A DNA stretch of 64,000 bases from Nansenia antarctica (GCA_963989245.1 OZ022352.1:15053545-15117544); one strand, 5' to 3'; positions 10,036-40,804 are shown, counted from the first letter of the stretch. Notes: generated from the sequence alone by a model not told the origin. Translations and numbers: made by a program.

Positions 10036-13000
10036 ATGAACCCTCTCAGACAGTATTTGAGTGGTGTGCTTCTGTGGTTCAGCTTGTGGTTGAAGAACTG
10101 TTTGTTGAGAGTTTGGAGAACTGTTTCAGTACCACACACCAGGGTGGCCGTGTCACCTTCTGACACACGTAAAGGACCACATGACCGAGGGTCAGCAGAG
10201 TGGAGAACTGATGAGGCGTACCGTACTTATCAACATGGAGACGGAACCAGGACCATGGTCACAGTCCAGACCAGCACTCATGACTTCCATGTAAATATTG
10301 TTTTTACAATATCAGACCAACACTCATGACCTCCATGTAAATTACGTTTTTATAATATCCCAATACAAAGATATCTCATCAATTCAACATCATGACCTGC
10401 ATTAATCTAACACTTAATTTAGCAATCAATCACTTACATTGTTGCAACAATACTTTCCAAAACAGATCAAATATAATCAATGATCATATTTGCATTGGAA
10501 TACTGCCTACCCTGTCTGCCTTCTTCCTGCCTATGTGATGTGTGTCAGGTTGACCTGGGGAGGCTGTCAGCCTGCAGTGAGTACTTCAGAGCCCTGTCCC
10601 AGTCCAGCATGAGGGAGACCACTGAGAGCCTGATCCTTCTGGATCATATCCCCGCCTCCGTCTTCCACAGTCTTCTGGAGTTCATCTTCAGGAGTCGTTT
10701 CAGTGTTCCTCAGGAGGAGTTGGGAGTGCACATCCAGGTGGGCAGATCTCAAGTGGGACGCTGCTATTCCCCCGTAACTTCAATGACCAAATCCTCCCCA
10801 TGCATGGCTCTTGTTTGAACCAGTGGTTTTAACCTGACCAGACTGTCTCTCACCTCTACAGGTGGGCAGCTACCTGCTGGCTGAAGCCTTCCTCTCACGG
10901 TGCCTGTCAGCCCTGGCATGTGTGCTAACCCCAGACACCTGTCTGTCCTACCTGGGCCTGGCCCGGGACATCTGCTGTGCTGAGCTGCAGGAGACAGTGT
11001 TCTTCTACCTGAGCAGACATCTGCTGGAGCTGCCCCACCTCACCAGGTGTGTGAGGTGCACGGCTGTTCACTATGATACAGACCCCAGACATTCATCATG
11101 TGTTTTGATTTGATGGCCATAAATTCCAGGTCCAATTCCAAAGTAGCAAAAAAACGAAGTGGAAGTGATGAATGAAGTTATGATTCATTGGTTAAGGTAA
11201 TGGTTAACATTAGGGTAAAGCCTGGTACACACATAAAGATAATCTGGCCTGCTACACACATAAAGATAATCTGGCCGATTTGGGCCCGATTTCCCCCCTT
11301 CCGACCAACAAAACACCCAATTATCGGATGGCTCTAAAGATTATCCTACAAGATAATCCTGTGGTGTGAGGTGTGTTAAGAGTACATTTCTCCCGACAAT
11401 CTGCTCGGAAAATGGTCGGGACCGATGATCGTAAATATTAAACGTGTTCAATATTTACGATCAAAAGTCCTCTTGTGTGGGCGAAATTGACAACTCCTGA
11501 GTCCGATTGTGACGTGGAATGGAATGTAGCCAATCAAGAAGCGAGCTGACTGACGCTTCTTCTTCTTTTCGTTCTTCTGCACTTTATTTGCCCTGTCACA
11601 CATGGCTGCCTCGTACAGGTCAGTCAGGGTACTACTACCCTGATCACGCCAGATTTCTGGCTTGGGGGACGAGACTCTAGAGTAGACTGTCGTAGGACAG
11701 ATCTTTGTGTGTGGTGTGCTGTATTGGGAATATCGGAGCACACCACACACAATACGATCAAGACTGTTCAATCCATGATTTTTTATCTTCATGTGTGGGG
11801 TCTCTCTCAGATAAAAGATCTGTTAAGATTTAGAAAATCTATGTGTGTACTAGGCTTCAGTCATCTGTGATGGAAACCACACATGTGGATGTTGTAGCCT
11901 GTAGAATGACAAGTTGTTGTGCCTCAGGTGTGTTGATGCCAGGGAGAGGGCGGAGCTAGTTCACCTGAGGTCACAGGGTGACCCAAGGCTGTGCAGCCTC
12001 AGGAAGGAGAATCTGACCACCTGGAATGACCCGGAAACAGAAGCTGCCCGTCACCTCTTCAGCCTACAGGGGTCAGAGGTCAATGGAGAGTGGTGTCCAG
12101 TCACAGAGCTCCCCTTCACAGCTGATAAGTGGTGTTTCACCACAGTGGTCCTACATAACTACCTCTACCTTATAGGGGGCTACAGGCAACAGGTGAAGAG
12201 GGGCTGGGAGTTTAAAATGGCTTCATTTAGGTATAACCCCTTCACCCATACCTGGGTCTCTACAGCTCCTCTGATCAAGGTGTGTTTAAGGTACTGTACT
12301 GTATATTTGTACTGTATTTTTGTCACACATTAAAAAAAACACATACTGTTCAGTTTGATACACAGATTGTGGGGGGGTATGGTGTTGAACTCTGTCCTCC
12401 ACGGTACAGGAGACATTTCCGGGCTGTGGCGTGTGATGGCTGTATCTATGCTGTGGGTGACTGGTACCTGGACTCTCTGGTGACTGACTCCAGTACAGCC
12501 ATCTACACTGCAGTGGAACGCTACGACCCCTGGGAGGACAAATGGAGGTTTGCCTTCCTTCCATGACAGCCACGAATAGCAGATGTCAGTTGCACAGTGA
12601 TGCTGTCTTCCTAACAGACCTGAGATGTTGCTCTAATAAGGAGCAAAAATCAGTGTTTGGGAGCTTGAATCAGTGGTGTGTGCTCTCTGCTCTAGGTTTG
12701 TCTCCTCACTGCCCCTCACTGACTTCCAGTTCACCATGTCCCTGTCCTATGACATCCCCCTGGCCACCAGCCTGGGTCACTGCCTCTACATCCTCGGGAA
12801 CATCCAGACAACCGGGGAGAAACTGGTTCTGCAGTATGACACCAGACATGGTAAAGCTGGGCAGACTTTATTATGGGATAATGTATACGTTGGCTGAAGG
12901 AAGGACACCCAAGTGTGGAAAGTAAAGCTTCCATTCCCTCAGACCCCCAACCGCTTCTGTGTTCCCTCTTCTAGACTCCTGGCTGGAGCTGCTGCCCACG

Positions 13001-13481
13001 CTGACCAGGGCCCAGGCACACATCCCCCGCCTGTACTTCCTGGGCGCCACAGACAAGCTGTTTGTGATTGGAGGGAACAACTCAGAGAACGTGGTGACAT
13101 CATTCTGTGTGGAGTCTCGGCAGTGGGAACAGGTGAGTCCAGATACAGATAAAGGAGGATTAGACGATGATGTCCTTAAAGCTTTAACAAAAAGTCTCAT
13201 TGAACACCTGAAGAATGAAACTGAATAAGTTAGTCCCCTTGTGGAAGTAAGCCCACTTCCTGACATAATCGCTTTCCGATATCTCTAATCTGTTCTAGGT
13301 GCGTGGGACTGAGAAGGTGGCATTGGCCGGCCAGGGAACAGTACTGGGTGACCAGGTGTATATGCCGGACATAGAGCACAATGCTGTGGTAAAGCTGGAC
13401 CTCCACTCACTCTCCCTCAGCATTCTCCCTCCTCTCCCCATCTCCACCCGCTATGAAGCCCTCTTCCACCTCCACTTCTGA
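10036..13481 (+). pseudogene. BTB-BACK-Kelch protein, right copy (splice-damaged)
   Basis: Same eight exons as the left copy: 10036-10290, 10549-10737, 10862-11046, 11928-12279, about 12405-12547, 12696-12850, 12975-13132, 13299-13481. All exons are open and nearly identical to the left copy. The acceptor before exon 5 is CACGG at 12401-12404 where the left copy has CACAG, and the exon 4 donor is GTGTGT instead of GTGAGT. The next AG (12409) used with the normal donor shifts the frame to an early TGA. If a second donor at 12291 (TTAAG/GTACTG) is paired with that AG the frame is restored, adding four codons. So the copy is either a young pseudogene or a gene with shifted splicing. Other differences: one Ser fewer after MNPL, Pro for Leu and Lys for Thr in the exon 5 blade. 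Confidence 0.75.
11219..11856. mobile_element. TIR element in kelch intron 3, right copy
   Basis: Ends AGCCTGGTACACACATAAAG and its inverse TATGTGTGTACTAGGCT. Counterpart of 7057-7630; a 30-bp stretch near the 5' end (ACACATAAAGATAATCTGG) is duplicated here. Flanks TAA and TCA. Confidence 0.75.
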
Positions 13482-13499
13482 CGTACCTCACATTCTGAT

Positions 13500-14600
13500 G
13501 TACCTCATTGCTGCTGACTCGGGCCGTTTCAGTATCCTCATCCTCCTGGACCTTCGACACTGTCTCCCATACCATCCTCCTCAACCGCCTCTCCACCCAC
13601 CTGGGTGTCACTGGTACAGCCCTCTCCTGGTTCAAATCATACCTTTCAAACAGTGAACAGTTTGTCTCCATCAACGACTCAAGTTCCACACCCAGCCCCA
13701 GTCAATCAAGGCGTGCCTCAAGGCTCTGTACTCGGACCCCTCCTCTTCACCATTTACATGCTCCCCCTTGGCCAGATCCTCCGTCATCACGGCCGCAACT
13801 TCCACTGTTATGCTGACGATACCCAAATTTATCTCAGCTCCACCCCATCCTCTCCGCTCCGCTCCCCCCCCCAATCCCTTGTCAACTGCCTGCATGAAGT
13901 AAAAACCTGGATGACATCTAACCTCCTCAAACTCAACAGTAAAATAACAGAGCTCATGTTTGTGGCACCCATGACACTGCTCCAGAAGGTTGGTGACTTC
14001 ATCCTTGAGGTCGACGGTTGCTCCATCTCCCCATCCTCTGAAGTCCGCAACCTGGGCGTCAACCTGGACTCCACCCTCTCCTTTCAGTCACACATAAAAT
14101 CTGTCACCAAATCCGCCTTTTTCCACCTCAGAATGTATAAGTGTGTGTAAAAACAGGCTCCAGTATGTGCAGAACTCTGGTGCCAGGGTCCTCACCAACA
14201 CCAAGCCCTGGCAGCACATCACCCCCACCCTCATTCACCTCCACTGGCTTCCGGTCAAGTCCCGCATCACCTACAAAATCCTCCTCCTCACCTCCAAATC
14301 CCTCTACGCCTGCGCCCCCCGTACCTCACTGACCTTCTCTGTCAACACACCCCTTCCCGGAACCTGCGGTCCCTAGCCATGGACCTACTCTCCACCCCCC
14401 GCACCAACCTACGGACCTTCGGGGGCAGAGCTTTCAGTGTGGCAGCTCCCACCCTCTGGAACTCTCTCCCCACAGTGATCCGAAATGCCCCTACCGTGGA
14501 CACCTTTAATGATGATAATGATGTGGTATATTCAGGTATCAACATGTTTAATCCTCACAGTCCAAACTGCAACAAGGAACAGAAAGAGGATAGAAGGTTA
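13500..14600 (+). mobile_element. LINE fragment, reverse transcriptase region (degraded)
   Basis: Translation across shifting frames gives FDTVSHTILLNRL, QGVPQGSVLGPLLF and YADDTQIYL, the fingers and palm motifs of a non-LTR reverse transcriptase of the L2/CR1-like group, then SEVRNLGVNLDS, RLQYVQNSGAR and FSVAAPTLWNSLP near its end. Frameshifts at about 13690, 14145 and 14340 show it is dead. The 5' truncation coincides with the outer edge of the kelch right arm. Confidence 0.85.
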
Positions 14601-16145
14601 TGAGCAGACTTCCATTGTAATAAGAACATGTAAAGATGTGATGAGGCACTAGCATCTACTGTAAATTAGATTTGTCTCAACTCTCTCCTTACATGTCTCA
14701 ACTCTCTCCTCACATGTCTGTACATGGCTACAGGGCTGAAAAATATTACAAATAAATAAAATAAATGATAAAGGAATAAATTGCATTCAGAAAATTGATA
14801 AATGTTTATTTGTTTTAATGCCACAAACAGCTTTTTTTCCATTCCTGATCCAATTTCCCAGCTTGTGTTGACATTGTTTGTTTAAACTACTGGTTCTGGT
14901 CAGACAGAGAACATGATAAGCATCCAAACTCTCGGCATAGACAGACTCAACAGTTTCAACAATTGGTTAATTAAAAGTGCTAAAGTGGAAAAAAGAAAGA
15001 GAGGTAAGTAGAAGCATAGGGTTACATAAACAAGCCTAGATGCTCTCATGAGGCGAGGATGCTGGGATACGATGTTCTGTAGATATCAGAGATAAAAAGC
15101 TGCTCTACTCTTGAGTCATACGCATATATTTTGTTGTTAAAAAACAAAACAAAATAAGCCATTTAATTGAATTCCTTCATTCCTACAGTTTGTCATGCAA
15201 TCGTATGCGAAAAAACCATAAAAACACCCTCATTGTAGTGTAATGAGGTAGAATGACACTAAACAATCCTAAAGACAACAGGCCTTACAGAGTTGGGGTC
15301 CCATTCGATCAAACCATCAATTTAAACATTACTTGGATATGCTTATTGTCATATTTTGGAAACTCGTTTACTGGGTTTTTAATGTATAGGTCTCTCTGTC
15401 TCTGTTCCATCCTACATACTGTGTATAGTTATTAACAATTCTCTGCCATGCTGTACTGTCCATGCACCAACAAGAGCACAACATACATATAAAAAAGGTA
15501 AAACAACATGAAATGGACCCTGAAGTCAAAAGTGTAGGAGATGAATCCATCAAATAAAATGAAATGAAAACGAAAGCGAATAACTATATTATTAATAACT
15601 AAATTAGAAACCACATGAATAAAGATGAGCCTGACATCAGTTTTAAACAATAAGGAACCAGTAGATAACCAGTAACAAACATACAGTAAGAATTCAACTT
15701 CACGTTTCACATAACGTGGGAAATAAGTCCGTTACATTGGACAAGCAGTTGTACTAGGTCTGCAGTTCTGCATCAGACCCATAACAGAAGCACATGACAG
15801 TTACGCGTCACCGTTGCTGGGCTCAGGCAGGGCAGTATTGGATGCTACTAGTCATGGGCAAGATAACAGATCCATCGTGCTTGGTCGAGTAAACATTTGT
15901 GAAAAGCTTTCCCTGACTTTTAGGGAAGAGTGCTTTTCCCCCAGAAGACACTGCTCTAACTCCTGACCGTTTGGTTCGGCAGTAGCATGTCCAGGTTGAT
16001 AACATCTACAACCATCTCATCAGCTCCCTTCATACCCGATTTATGTATTGTTAGCAAATAACCAAATAAAAAGGTTAACAAATTAAGAATGATCAGCACT
16101 TATAAAAATGCTACAATACATTTCCTTGGATTCTGGAGATGGAAG
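14601..16145. other. chkb 3' flank, probably 3' UTR; no other gene
   Basis: AT-rich DNA. A minus-strand polyadenylation signal (AATAAA, read from TTTATT at about 14805) and others near 14745-14780 could end the chkb transcript. Nothing else recognised. Confidence 0.5.
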
Positions 16146-34505
<18,360 letters not shown>

Positions 34506-35060
34506 CGTCGTGGTCTTTCTACAGATGATAGCCGGATGATGGCTAAATAAAGTAGAGGTAGCAGCAGGAACAACAACAACAGTGGAGTGGGAAGATACTA
34601 GCAGCAGGTCAGACAGACAGACAGGTCAGACAGACAGGTCAGACAGTCTCACCACGTAAAAAGAGTTTCGGATTTATTCTGAAAGATACAACAATACACT
34701 TGCTGTGTCCCGATTCAGTTGTCTGACATAGCAAAACAGCTTTGAATGTCATAACATGATTGAATACTCCTGGTTGAATGGAGACGTTAGTTGGTGAGCG
34801 GAGTGCTCCGTGGACTGAAGGCTGAGGACATCATCTGTCTGTCTGTCGTCAGTCCCACTGCTTCTGTTTCCTCGTTTACCGGTTGTCATGTGTCATCGCA
34901 TTCGGGGTTAAGCAGAACTGACTGGCACGTGCCTAATCCAATCAGTCTTCGCATGCAATATGTGAGACATATCTATTGGCTACTGCTAAGAACCGCCTCT
35001 GACGCCGGTGGCTTGTGGGTAATGTAGTGATCCGAGCCGCATCGCCGCATCAGGGTCTGG
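34506..35060 (-). promoter_or_regulatory. chkb: chkb 5' region
   Basis: Immediately upstream of the chkb start codon. Exon 1 is GC- and CpG-rich, which suggests a CpG-island promoter, but I see no TATA box or firm start site. CAGACAGACAGGT repeats at 34611-34650. Confidence 0.4.
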
Positions 35061-35105
35061 CTGTGTTCGAAATGGTATACTAGCATACTGCATACTAGCA
35101 TACTC
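35061..35105 (+). repeat. MITE-like terminal repeat, left end
   Basis: CTGTGTTCGAAATGGTATAC followed by TAGCATACT; inverse of 40805-40838 with few mismatches. Confidence 0.6.
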
Positions 35106-35120
35106 AATGAGTATATACCA

Positions 35121-35330
35121 GAGATGGGGGACTCGAGTCACATGAATTGACTCGAGTCTGACTCGAGTCGCAAATTTGAGGACTTGAGACTTGCTTGAGT
35201 CTGACTAACGTTCATAAAAGACTCGACTTGACTTTGACTTGGTATTAATGACTTGAGACTTGACTTAGACTTGAGATAGATGACTCGAAATTACATGACT
35301 TTTTAAATTGATTAAATATTTGTATTTTTC
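35121..35330. repeat. ACTCGAGTC-rich dispersed repeat
   Basis: Starts CAGAGATGGGGGACTCGAGT and consists of GACTCGAGTC / GACTTGAGAC variants, the subterminal pattern of a fish DNA transposon. The other end may be near 36245-36290 (TTCGACTTGAGACTTGCACA). Confidence 0.5.
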
Positions 35331-35662
35331 TAGATGTTGAGAAGTTATGTTTTATTTTTTAAACATGATTGGTGCACGCGTAACCTGTTGCCTAGCAACC
35401 TACTGGACGCCGTGCGTGCGCAGCAAACCAGTAGAGGGAGACCAACGGACGAACCTATCAACGATGCTGTGTACATACATCTACTGATGCCTCTGGACAC
35501 ATCTTCAGTGATGTTCCTGGAATCATCGGGCGTTTCGGGTCTTTCAACATCATACACCCTCCTCCAGGTGACCCAGCCGGGGCTGATCAGACCCCAGCTT
35601 GTGTCCAGATGGCTAACTAGCTACCATGACTCCATGGCTCTCCTCTTTTGAGCCACAGCCAT

Positions 35663-36277
35663 CTAGAGGCTCTCTCTGCCGCATTGGTGGTACTGCGGAG
35701 GGCTCTCCTCTTTCTCTCTCCATCGATGCCCAAACTGCTGAAGGCTCTGGCCAAGGAACGGGCTGCAAATCCTCTTTGCAGCTCTTTGGTTCTTTACGTA
35801 AGATGTTCCGGAGCTTTTCTTCTCCTCCACGCCGAACCGTTCAGCTGCAATGCTGACAATGATTGTTGTCATCGCCTGTAGCTTCCTGTCAGCCTCGCCC
35901 TTCACCGTTACCTCCAGAATTTGGTCGATATCGTCATCGAACTGCTTCCACAGTGAAGTCATGCTAGCTGCTGGCCATTTGATCCGCCTCCGGTCGGACT
36001 TGATGCTCGAGGGGTTAGACTGCAACACTTGGAGGTTCTGGGCACTATGGGGTGACTCCGGGCCTGGCACCTCCTGCGTCTCACCAGGTTGAACAACTGT
36101 GCGTTGTGTTGCTTCTACTCCTAGCGGGCATTTCATCCTCGCTCGGTGGATCTTTAAGCCATGGATGTTCTTGCAGATTTTACCGCATGTACACTGCTTG
36201 CTCATAGTCGTTTGTCCATTATGGAGGGAGCTACACCAAGAATTGTTACATTTGGATTCGACTTGAGACTTGCACAT
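35663..36277 (-). CDS. Retroelement-like ORF fragment with zinc knuckle
   Basis: 204-codon open frame. N-terminal CTCGKICKNIHGLKIHRARM resembles the C2H2 knuckle at the start of some fish non-LTR retrotransposon ORFs; the later KQFDDDIDQILEVTVKG and TTIIVSIAAERFGVEEK blocks also recall those ORFs. No reverse transcriptase follows, so this is a truncated relic. Function uncertain; could belong to the surrounding ACTCGAGTC element. Confidence 0.4.
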   Translation of the reverse strand: MCKSQVESKCNNSWCSSLHNGQTTMSKQCTCGKICKNIHGLKIHRARMKCPLGVEATQRTVVQPGETQEVPGPESPHSAQNLQVLQSNPSSIKSDRRRIKWPAASMTSLWKQFDDDIDQILEVTVKGEADRKLQAMTTIIVSIAAERFGVEEKKSSGTSYVKNQRAAKRICSPFLGQSLQQFGHRWREKEESPPQYHQCGRESL

Positions 36278-36290
36278 GTGTGTGCCACCT

Positions 36291-37070
36291 ATGCTGCATA
36301 CTGCCTACTAAATTCATAATAAGTATGCGAAAACCAGGCGACCGTTTACACTGCAGTATGCATACTGCCTCCCAGAACGTTCGCACCGGCCGGGAGCGGG
36401 GAATTGTGCGAAAGTGTTATCGTGTCATTTTATGAAGTTTTTACATGTTTTAAGGCGAGAAAGTAACCGCATATATTCCCCAAATGTGTCCAGTTTATCA
36501 AAATAACCCATTTATATATCTGATCTGACGTCTTCGGTTCGCTAGCTACATTACGTCTGCGTTCGTCAACTCGCCCTGGAAATCTGATCAGCACTCATGG
36601 AATGCGCTCCGGCGCTCTCAGAGCGAGTTTACGAACGCACCCTGCGTTGCTTACTTACCTTCACTGCGGAGTTCGACAGAAACATCTTAACATTATTACA
36701 ACAAGTTGTAAAATGATTTGGGGGGGCCAATATCTTTAGCTAGCTCAAGTAACTAGCTTACTATATTGTTGTCTTAGCAGTTGGTAAAAGAACAGGATTA
36801 AAATAAATATATATGAGCAATAACATAGCGTGGGCTTGCTGCAGCAAGCACAGTAACAACCAACTTGTCCATCTGAAGCTACAATACTGGGACCATTCGT
36901 GACTGGGCTACAGGCAGTCAAATACTAGGAGAACGTGTGTGTAAGACACAAATAAACTTGGATTTCATGCATTTCAAGTGGAATCTTTGTAATCATGACG
37001 ACGTAGACTGTCTAAGAATGCATTTCACCATGTAAATTCCCAATATAGTGAAAATACCACCGCTCATCCG
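36291..37070. other. Repeat-derived intergenic DNA, no gene
   Basis: Contains TATGCATACTGCC motifs like the MITE end at 35061 and a copy (36556-36610) of internal sequence of the Harbinger MITE at 27591. No ORF of note. Confidence 0.5.
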
Positions 37071-37074
37071 TTTT

Positions 37075-38192
37075 GATTGATTGAAAACTTTATTAGAAGA
37101 TTTGCAGAAGTAGGTACATGAAAGTACATATTACATACAAGGTCAACTAACAGGATAAAAACCCAAGAAAGCCACTGGCTTATTTCAATTGGGGTCCTTG
37201 ATTCTCAATTCATCGTTACATGTAAGACAGACAAAAAAGCTAGTACTATCTACAAGATAATACAGACAAATAACTATTACTATCTACAAGATAAACACAC
37301 GTCCATCATGGGAAGAACAATACAACGAAACATAAGGTATGTACAGCGGGTAGGACAGGTGGGGACATACACCACAGGTGGGGGCGGGGGACAAAACACA
37401 AAGTATGTACAGTGGGTAGTTCGGGTCTTTTAATCTGATTTTTGATTTAGAGGGTCCAGTTACGGATTGCAGCCTCCTGTAAATGTTTTTTGAGAGTGGT
37501 TTTGAAGGTGGGCAGTGTTTTGCACTCCTTTAAGATTATAGGAAGGGCGTTCCACATTTTTACTGCATAGTTTGCAAACGAGTTTAACCCCTTGTTTGTG
37601 GTGCAACGCGGTTGAACGTGGTTCGTGGAGCTTCCTCTGGTGTTGTATGTGTGGACGTTGTTCACTTTTTGGAAGTATGTTGACAGGTACTTGGGTGTCT
37701 TTGTGGTGTAGCGTATCTTGAAGACCAGGCCCAGTGCAAGCTGCTGCACTCTGTCAACTACTCGTAGCCAATCAAGGCTCAAAAAATGAGCAGCGGTTAG
37801 ATGTGTCCTAGGGTTGAGGCCTAGCAGAAGCCTAACCAGTTTATTTTGGGCTGTCTGGAGTCTTGTTTTCTGGGCCTTTGTGGTTCTATAGTACCATGAT
37901 GTTACGGCATAGTCGAAGTGACATTGAATGAGAGCTCCTGATAGGGTCCTCAGTGTGTTTTTACTGACAAGTGAGGATATCCTGTACAAGAATCTAGTTC
38001 TATGGTTCACTTTTTTGATTACTTTTGCTGCCATTTTATCTCCGGAAAGATTTGCCTCTAAGATGGAGCCCAGGTATGTAATATCCTCTTTTCTTGTGAT
38101 ATTAATGTTACCCACTTTTATTTTAAAATTTTCAGCCTTTCTGAGTTTAGATGGGGATCCGTATAGGATGGTTTCAGTTTTACCTAGGTGTT
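37075..38192 (-). mobile_element. LINE, 5'-truncated, C-terminal reverse transcriptase part
   Basis: Open frame from about 38190 to the stop at 37447. Motifs KTETILYGSPSK, ITYLGSILEANLSGDK, LQTAQNKLVRLLLG, TYNTRGSSTN and KMWNALPIILKECKTL are the end of a CR1/L2/Jockey-like ORF2. The frame is uninterrupted over 240 residues, so the copy is fairly young. 3' UTR runs to about 37075. Confidence 0.85.
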
Positions 38193-38744
38193 GTCACCGT
38201 GATCAGACTTAGCTGGGGTGCTGAAGAGCTTCAAATAGAGCAGCATCTGCACACTCAAATCTGTGTTTATTGCGAGCTTTCGGTCTCCTGCGGGCTGTTC
38301 CACGTACGTTGGATTAGTATATCGGCGATTAAAATAAAAGCCGCGTTCAGGCAAATCGTGATTGGGATTCAAGCCTCAAGTGATTCCTCGAACAAGGATC
38401 AGCCTTGTGTCATCAGTGTTCACAGAACACCGGTTTAGAAATCCTCGATATGGGCACGTGCACGCAGACATAAAGAGCCCCGAAGAGTCGAACTGTCGAA
38501 ATGAAGATACTAGCTGCGCAGTGGTCCTACTTATTGATCTTTATGAAGACGAAAAATAAGATGTAAAATAGTGCAATACTGCCGCAATTAACAAGGTGAG
38601 GGAAATGGTTTGGCAAGAAATTGCTGACCGATTAAATGCGTAGGTCATACTAGCCCCAGTTATTGTTATATGTTCATATTTTAATAAATGAATATTTACT
38701 ACTGTGGTGATATCAGCAGCAGGCTACATACAGTAATATTGTCA

Positions 38745-38880
38745 CGATGGCCTAGTGGTATTGACCACTGCCATAGTATTAATTTGTCCTTTTAAGACGG
38801 TGGTTCAAATCCCTCTTCTGACACACTTTTTACTGCATTTCATTGTCTGAATCTAATCTAAAATCTCATCTAAAAAAGTA
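38745..38880 (+). mobile_element. tRNA-like SINE head
   Basis: GTCACGATGGCCTAGTGG (box A) and GGTTCAAATCC (box B) about 50 bp apart, ending in GAATCTAATCTAAAA, the same tail as the SINE at 4216-4425. The cloverleaf is imperfect and no terminator follows, so it is not a tRNA gene. Confidence 0.6.
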
Positions 38881-40040
38881 TGTAGGCTATAAAATGATGG
38901 TGTAGGCTAATTTACCAAAACTGACACGATTACAATGGTGTTTGAAGCCTTTCTGAGTAGTAAATTATGTTCTTCTAACTGGACCCTGCATTTGGCATAG
39001 ATTTTCTTTTCTTATGATTACTGGTGGATAGATGATTCACTAAAGCCCAATTTATTCTTCTGGGTAAAATCTACGCCCGGAGCCTACGCCGTAGCTCGCA
39101 CCTCTCCAAAAATGTAACTACGCGGCACTCCTACGCAGACCGTAAGAACTGCGATTGGTCCGCTTGGTAGTCACATGATTCCGACTCTCTCGTAGGCCTA
39201 AATGTGGAAGCCATGACAGAAATGTCATTTACTTTTTATGTAATTACTTATTAATACATATTTGAAAGATTATGATAACCATCTTATTATCTTAGTTTAA
39301 TGTCATTTCAATGCATTATAGACATTTTCTTTACAACAAGCATAACAAAAAAATCGCTATTATGCCGCTATGAGTACACCGTTCCAAAGGAGCGCCCCAT
39401 GGAAGCGTCAAGCACAGCCTTCCCATAAGGAGCGCGATTCACATTTATGAGATGTACAATCCTGTTTGTTTAGAAATAAATGATTACCTGTGGCGTTTGA
39501 CAGCAGATGATGATAGACATATTTAATGTAAAGTTATCTATCTAAGTTAGGCTGATGTGTGCATGATAGATTTTGACCTATTTCCATGTTTTATTTACAG
39601 CGATGTGACAGTGTACTTGCAGGGCGACGCAGACCGACCAACGCAGAACTATAAATTGGGAGAGCCCTTGTGTAGGCTACGGCGTAGCCACGCGTAAATT
39701 CGACGCAGAAGTATAAATTGGGCTTTAGACAGATATACATATATTGTAAATTGATTTGCATGAAAGCTTTGGTTAATGCATGTAATTTTTTTTTTTTTTT
39801 TTTATTAAAACAAGTATCAAACCGGCAACCTTCGGACCTCTAGCTGGCTGCCTTAACCCCTGTGCCAAACACACTGATGATGGCAATGCAAGTTGATAGA
39901 CATACTTTTTTTTTTAATCTATCTATCACACTTTCAAAATATCAAGTTATCTATCACACAATCAAACTATCTATCTATCTATCGATCACACTTTCAAAAT
40001 ATCAAATTATCTATCTATCACACAGTCAAACTATCTATCT
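38881..40040 (+). repeat. Interspersed repeat X, copy 2, split by a MITE
   Basis: 38881-39040 matches 4053-4215 in inverse orientation; the rest continues at 39728-40040 with the CTATCTATC tail. The intervening 39041-39727 is a MITE plus target duplication. Confidence 0.8.
39044..39724. mobile_element. PIF/Harbinger-like MITE
   Basis: Inverted ends AGCCCAATTTATTCTTCTG and CAGAAGTATAAATTGGGCT. Flanking TAA and TTA fit a TWA target with one change. Shares an internal 100-bp block with the element at 20595-21814. Confidence 0.8.
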
Positions 40041-40044
40041 ATCT

Positions 40045-40437
40045 GCCCCGCGGTGGCGCAGCGGTCTAAGCATTAGCCTCTAGTGCAAGCTGCCCACCGG
40101 GGACTGGGATCGAATCCCGGTCTCGCCAGACCCGGATATGGCCGGGGCCCACAGGGAGCGGCATATTGAGGGGGGGTATAGGACTATTTCCGGACTATTT
40201 CCGGACAAGGATCCGTCGCGCAACACCGGTGCCGGAATAACGGTGTCGGGCTCGAGGAGCCAGACAGCTAGTCTGCCTGGCTATCTCCTCTGGGGCTGCC
40301 GGCCACAGGGTCGTGCGGCGGATCCTACGCAATAGGCAGGGGATAATTGGATACTAGGTTGGGTACAATTGGATACTAAATTGGGTGAAAAAAAGGGATA
40401 AAATCAGAAAAAATAAATAAATAATAATAATAACGAT
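40045..40437 (+). mobile_element. tRNA-derived SINE (family B), forward copy
   Basis: Head GCCCCGCGGTGGCGCAGCGG (box A) and GGATCGAATCCCGG (box B), about 390 bp, ending in an AAATAA-rich tail. The sequence is shared with 41152-41553 in inverse orientation. Confidence 0.85.
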
Positions 40438-40804
40438 CTATCTATCTCGTAAAAAGTGGGAACTAATATTTCCTAAAAGACACTTGACGGAACTGTCGTT
40501 CGGGATGTAGTTTCCGCCTGTGAGACATTTTTGACGCACGTATTACCTAAACCAGCCTGTAAACCTGCTCGCTACCAGGTTTGTTCAGAAGGATTGGTTG
40601 CGTAGCAACCAAGCAGCAAATTATTTGAGCCACATTGATGGAACGGAACGCAAGCTGAAATTAGCGCCCGGATCTGATTTAAACCTGGATCAGATTTAAT
40701 CACGATACGTGGAATAGCCCCCAGGCTATCAGACAATGTAAACAACAGCTGTATGACGAGTTTGTATGACGCAGTTTGACGAGACTGAAGAGACGCGCAA
40801 TGCA

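Larger units (their letters stand above)
9414..13492 (+). repeat. Right arm of large inverted duplication (kelch gene)
   Basis: Reverse-complement partner of 4494-9172, ending at cttctgacgtacctcacatt, immediately before a LINE fragment. Confidence 0.95.

Noticed and set aside
35334..35651. 105-codon plus ORF
   Set aside because: Overlaps repeat DNA of the ACTCGAGTC element and has no recognisable motif.
38747..38831. tRNA gene candidate
   Set aside because: Boxes A and B are present but stems are imperfect, there is no T-run terminator, and the tail matches a SINE at 4216.
40045..40140. tRNA gene candidate
   Set aside because: The sequence continues into a 390-bp body repeated at 41152-41553, so it is a SINE head.
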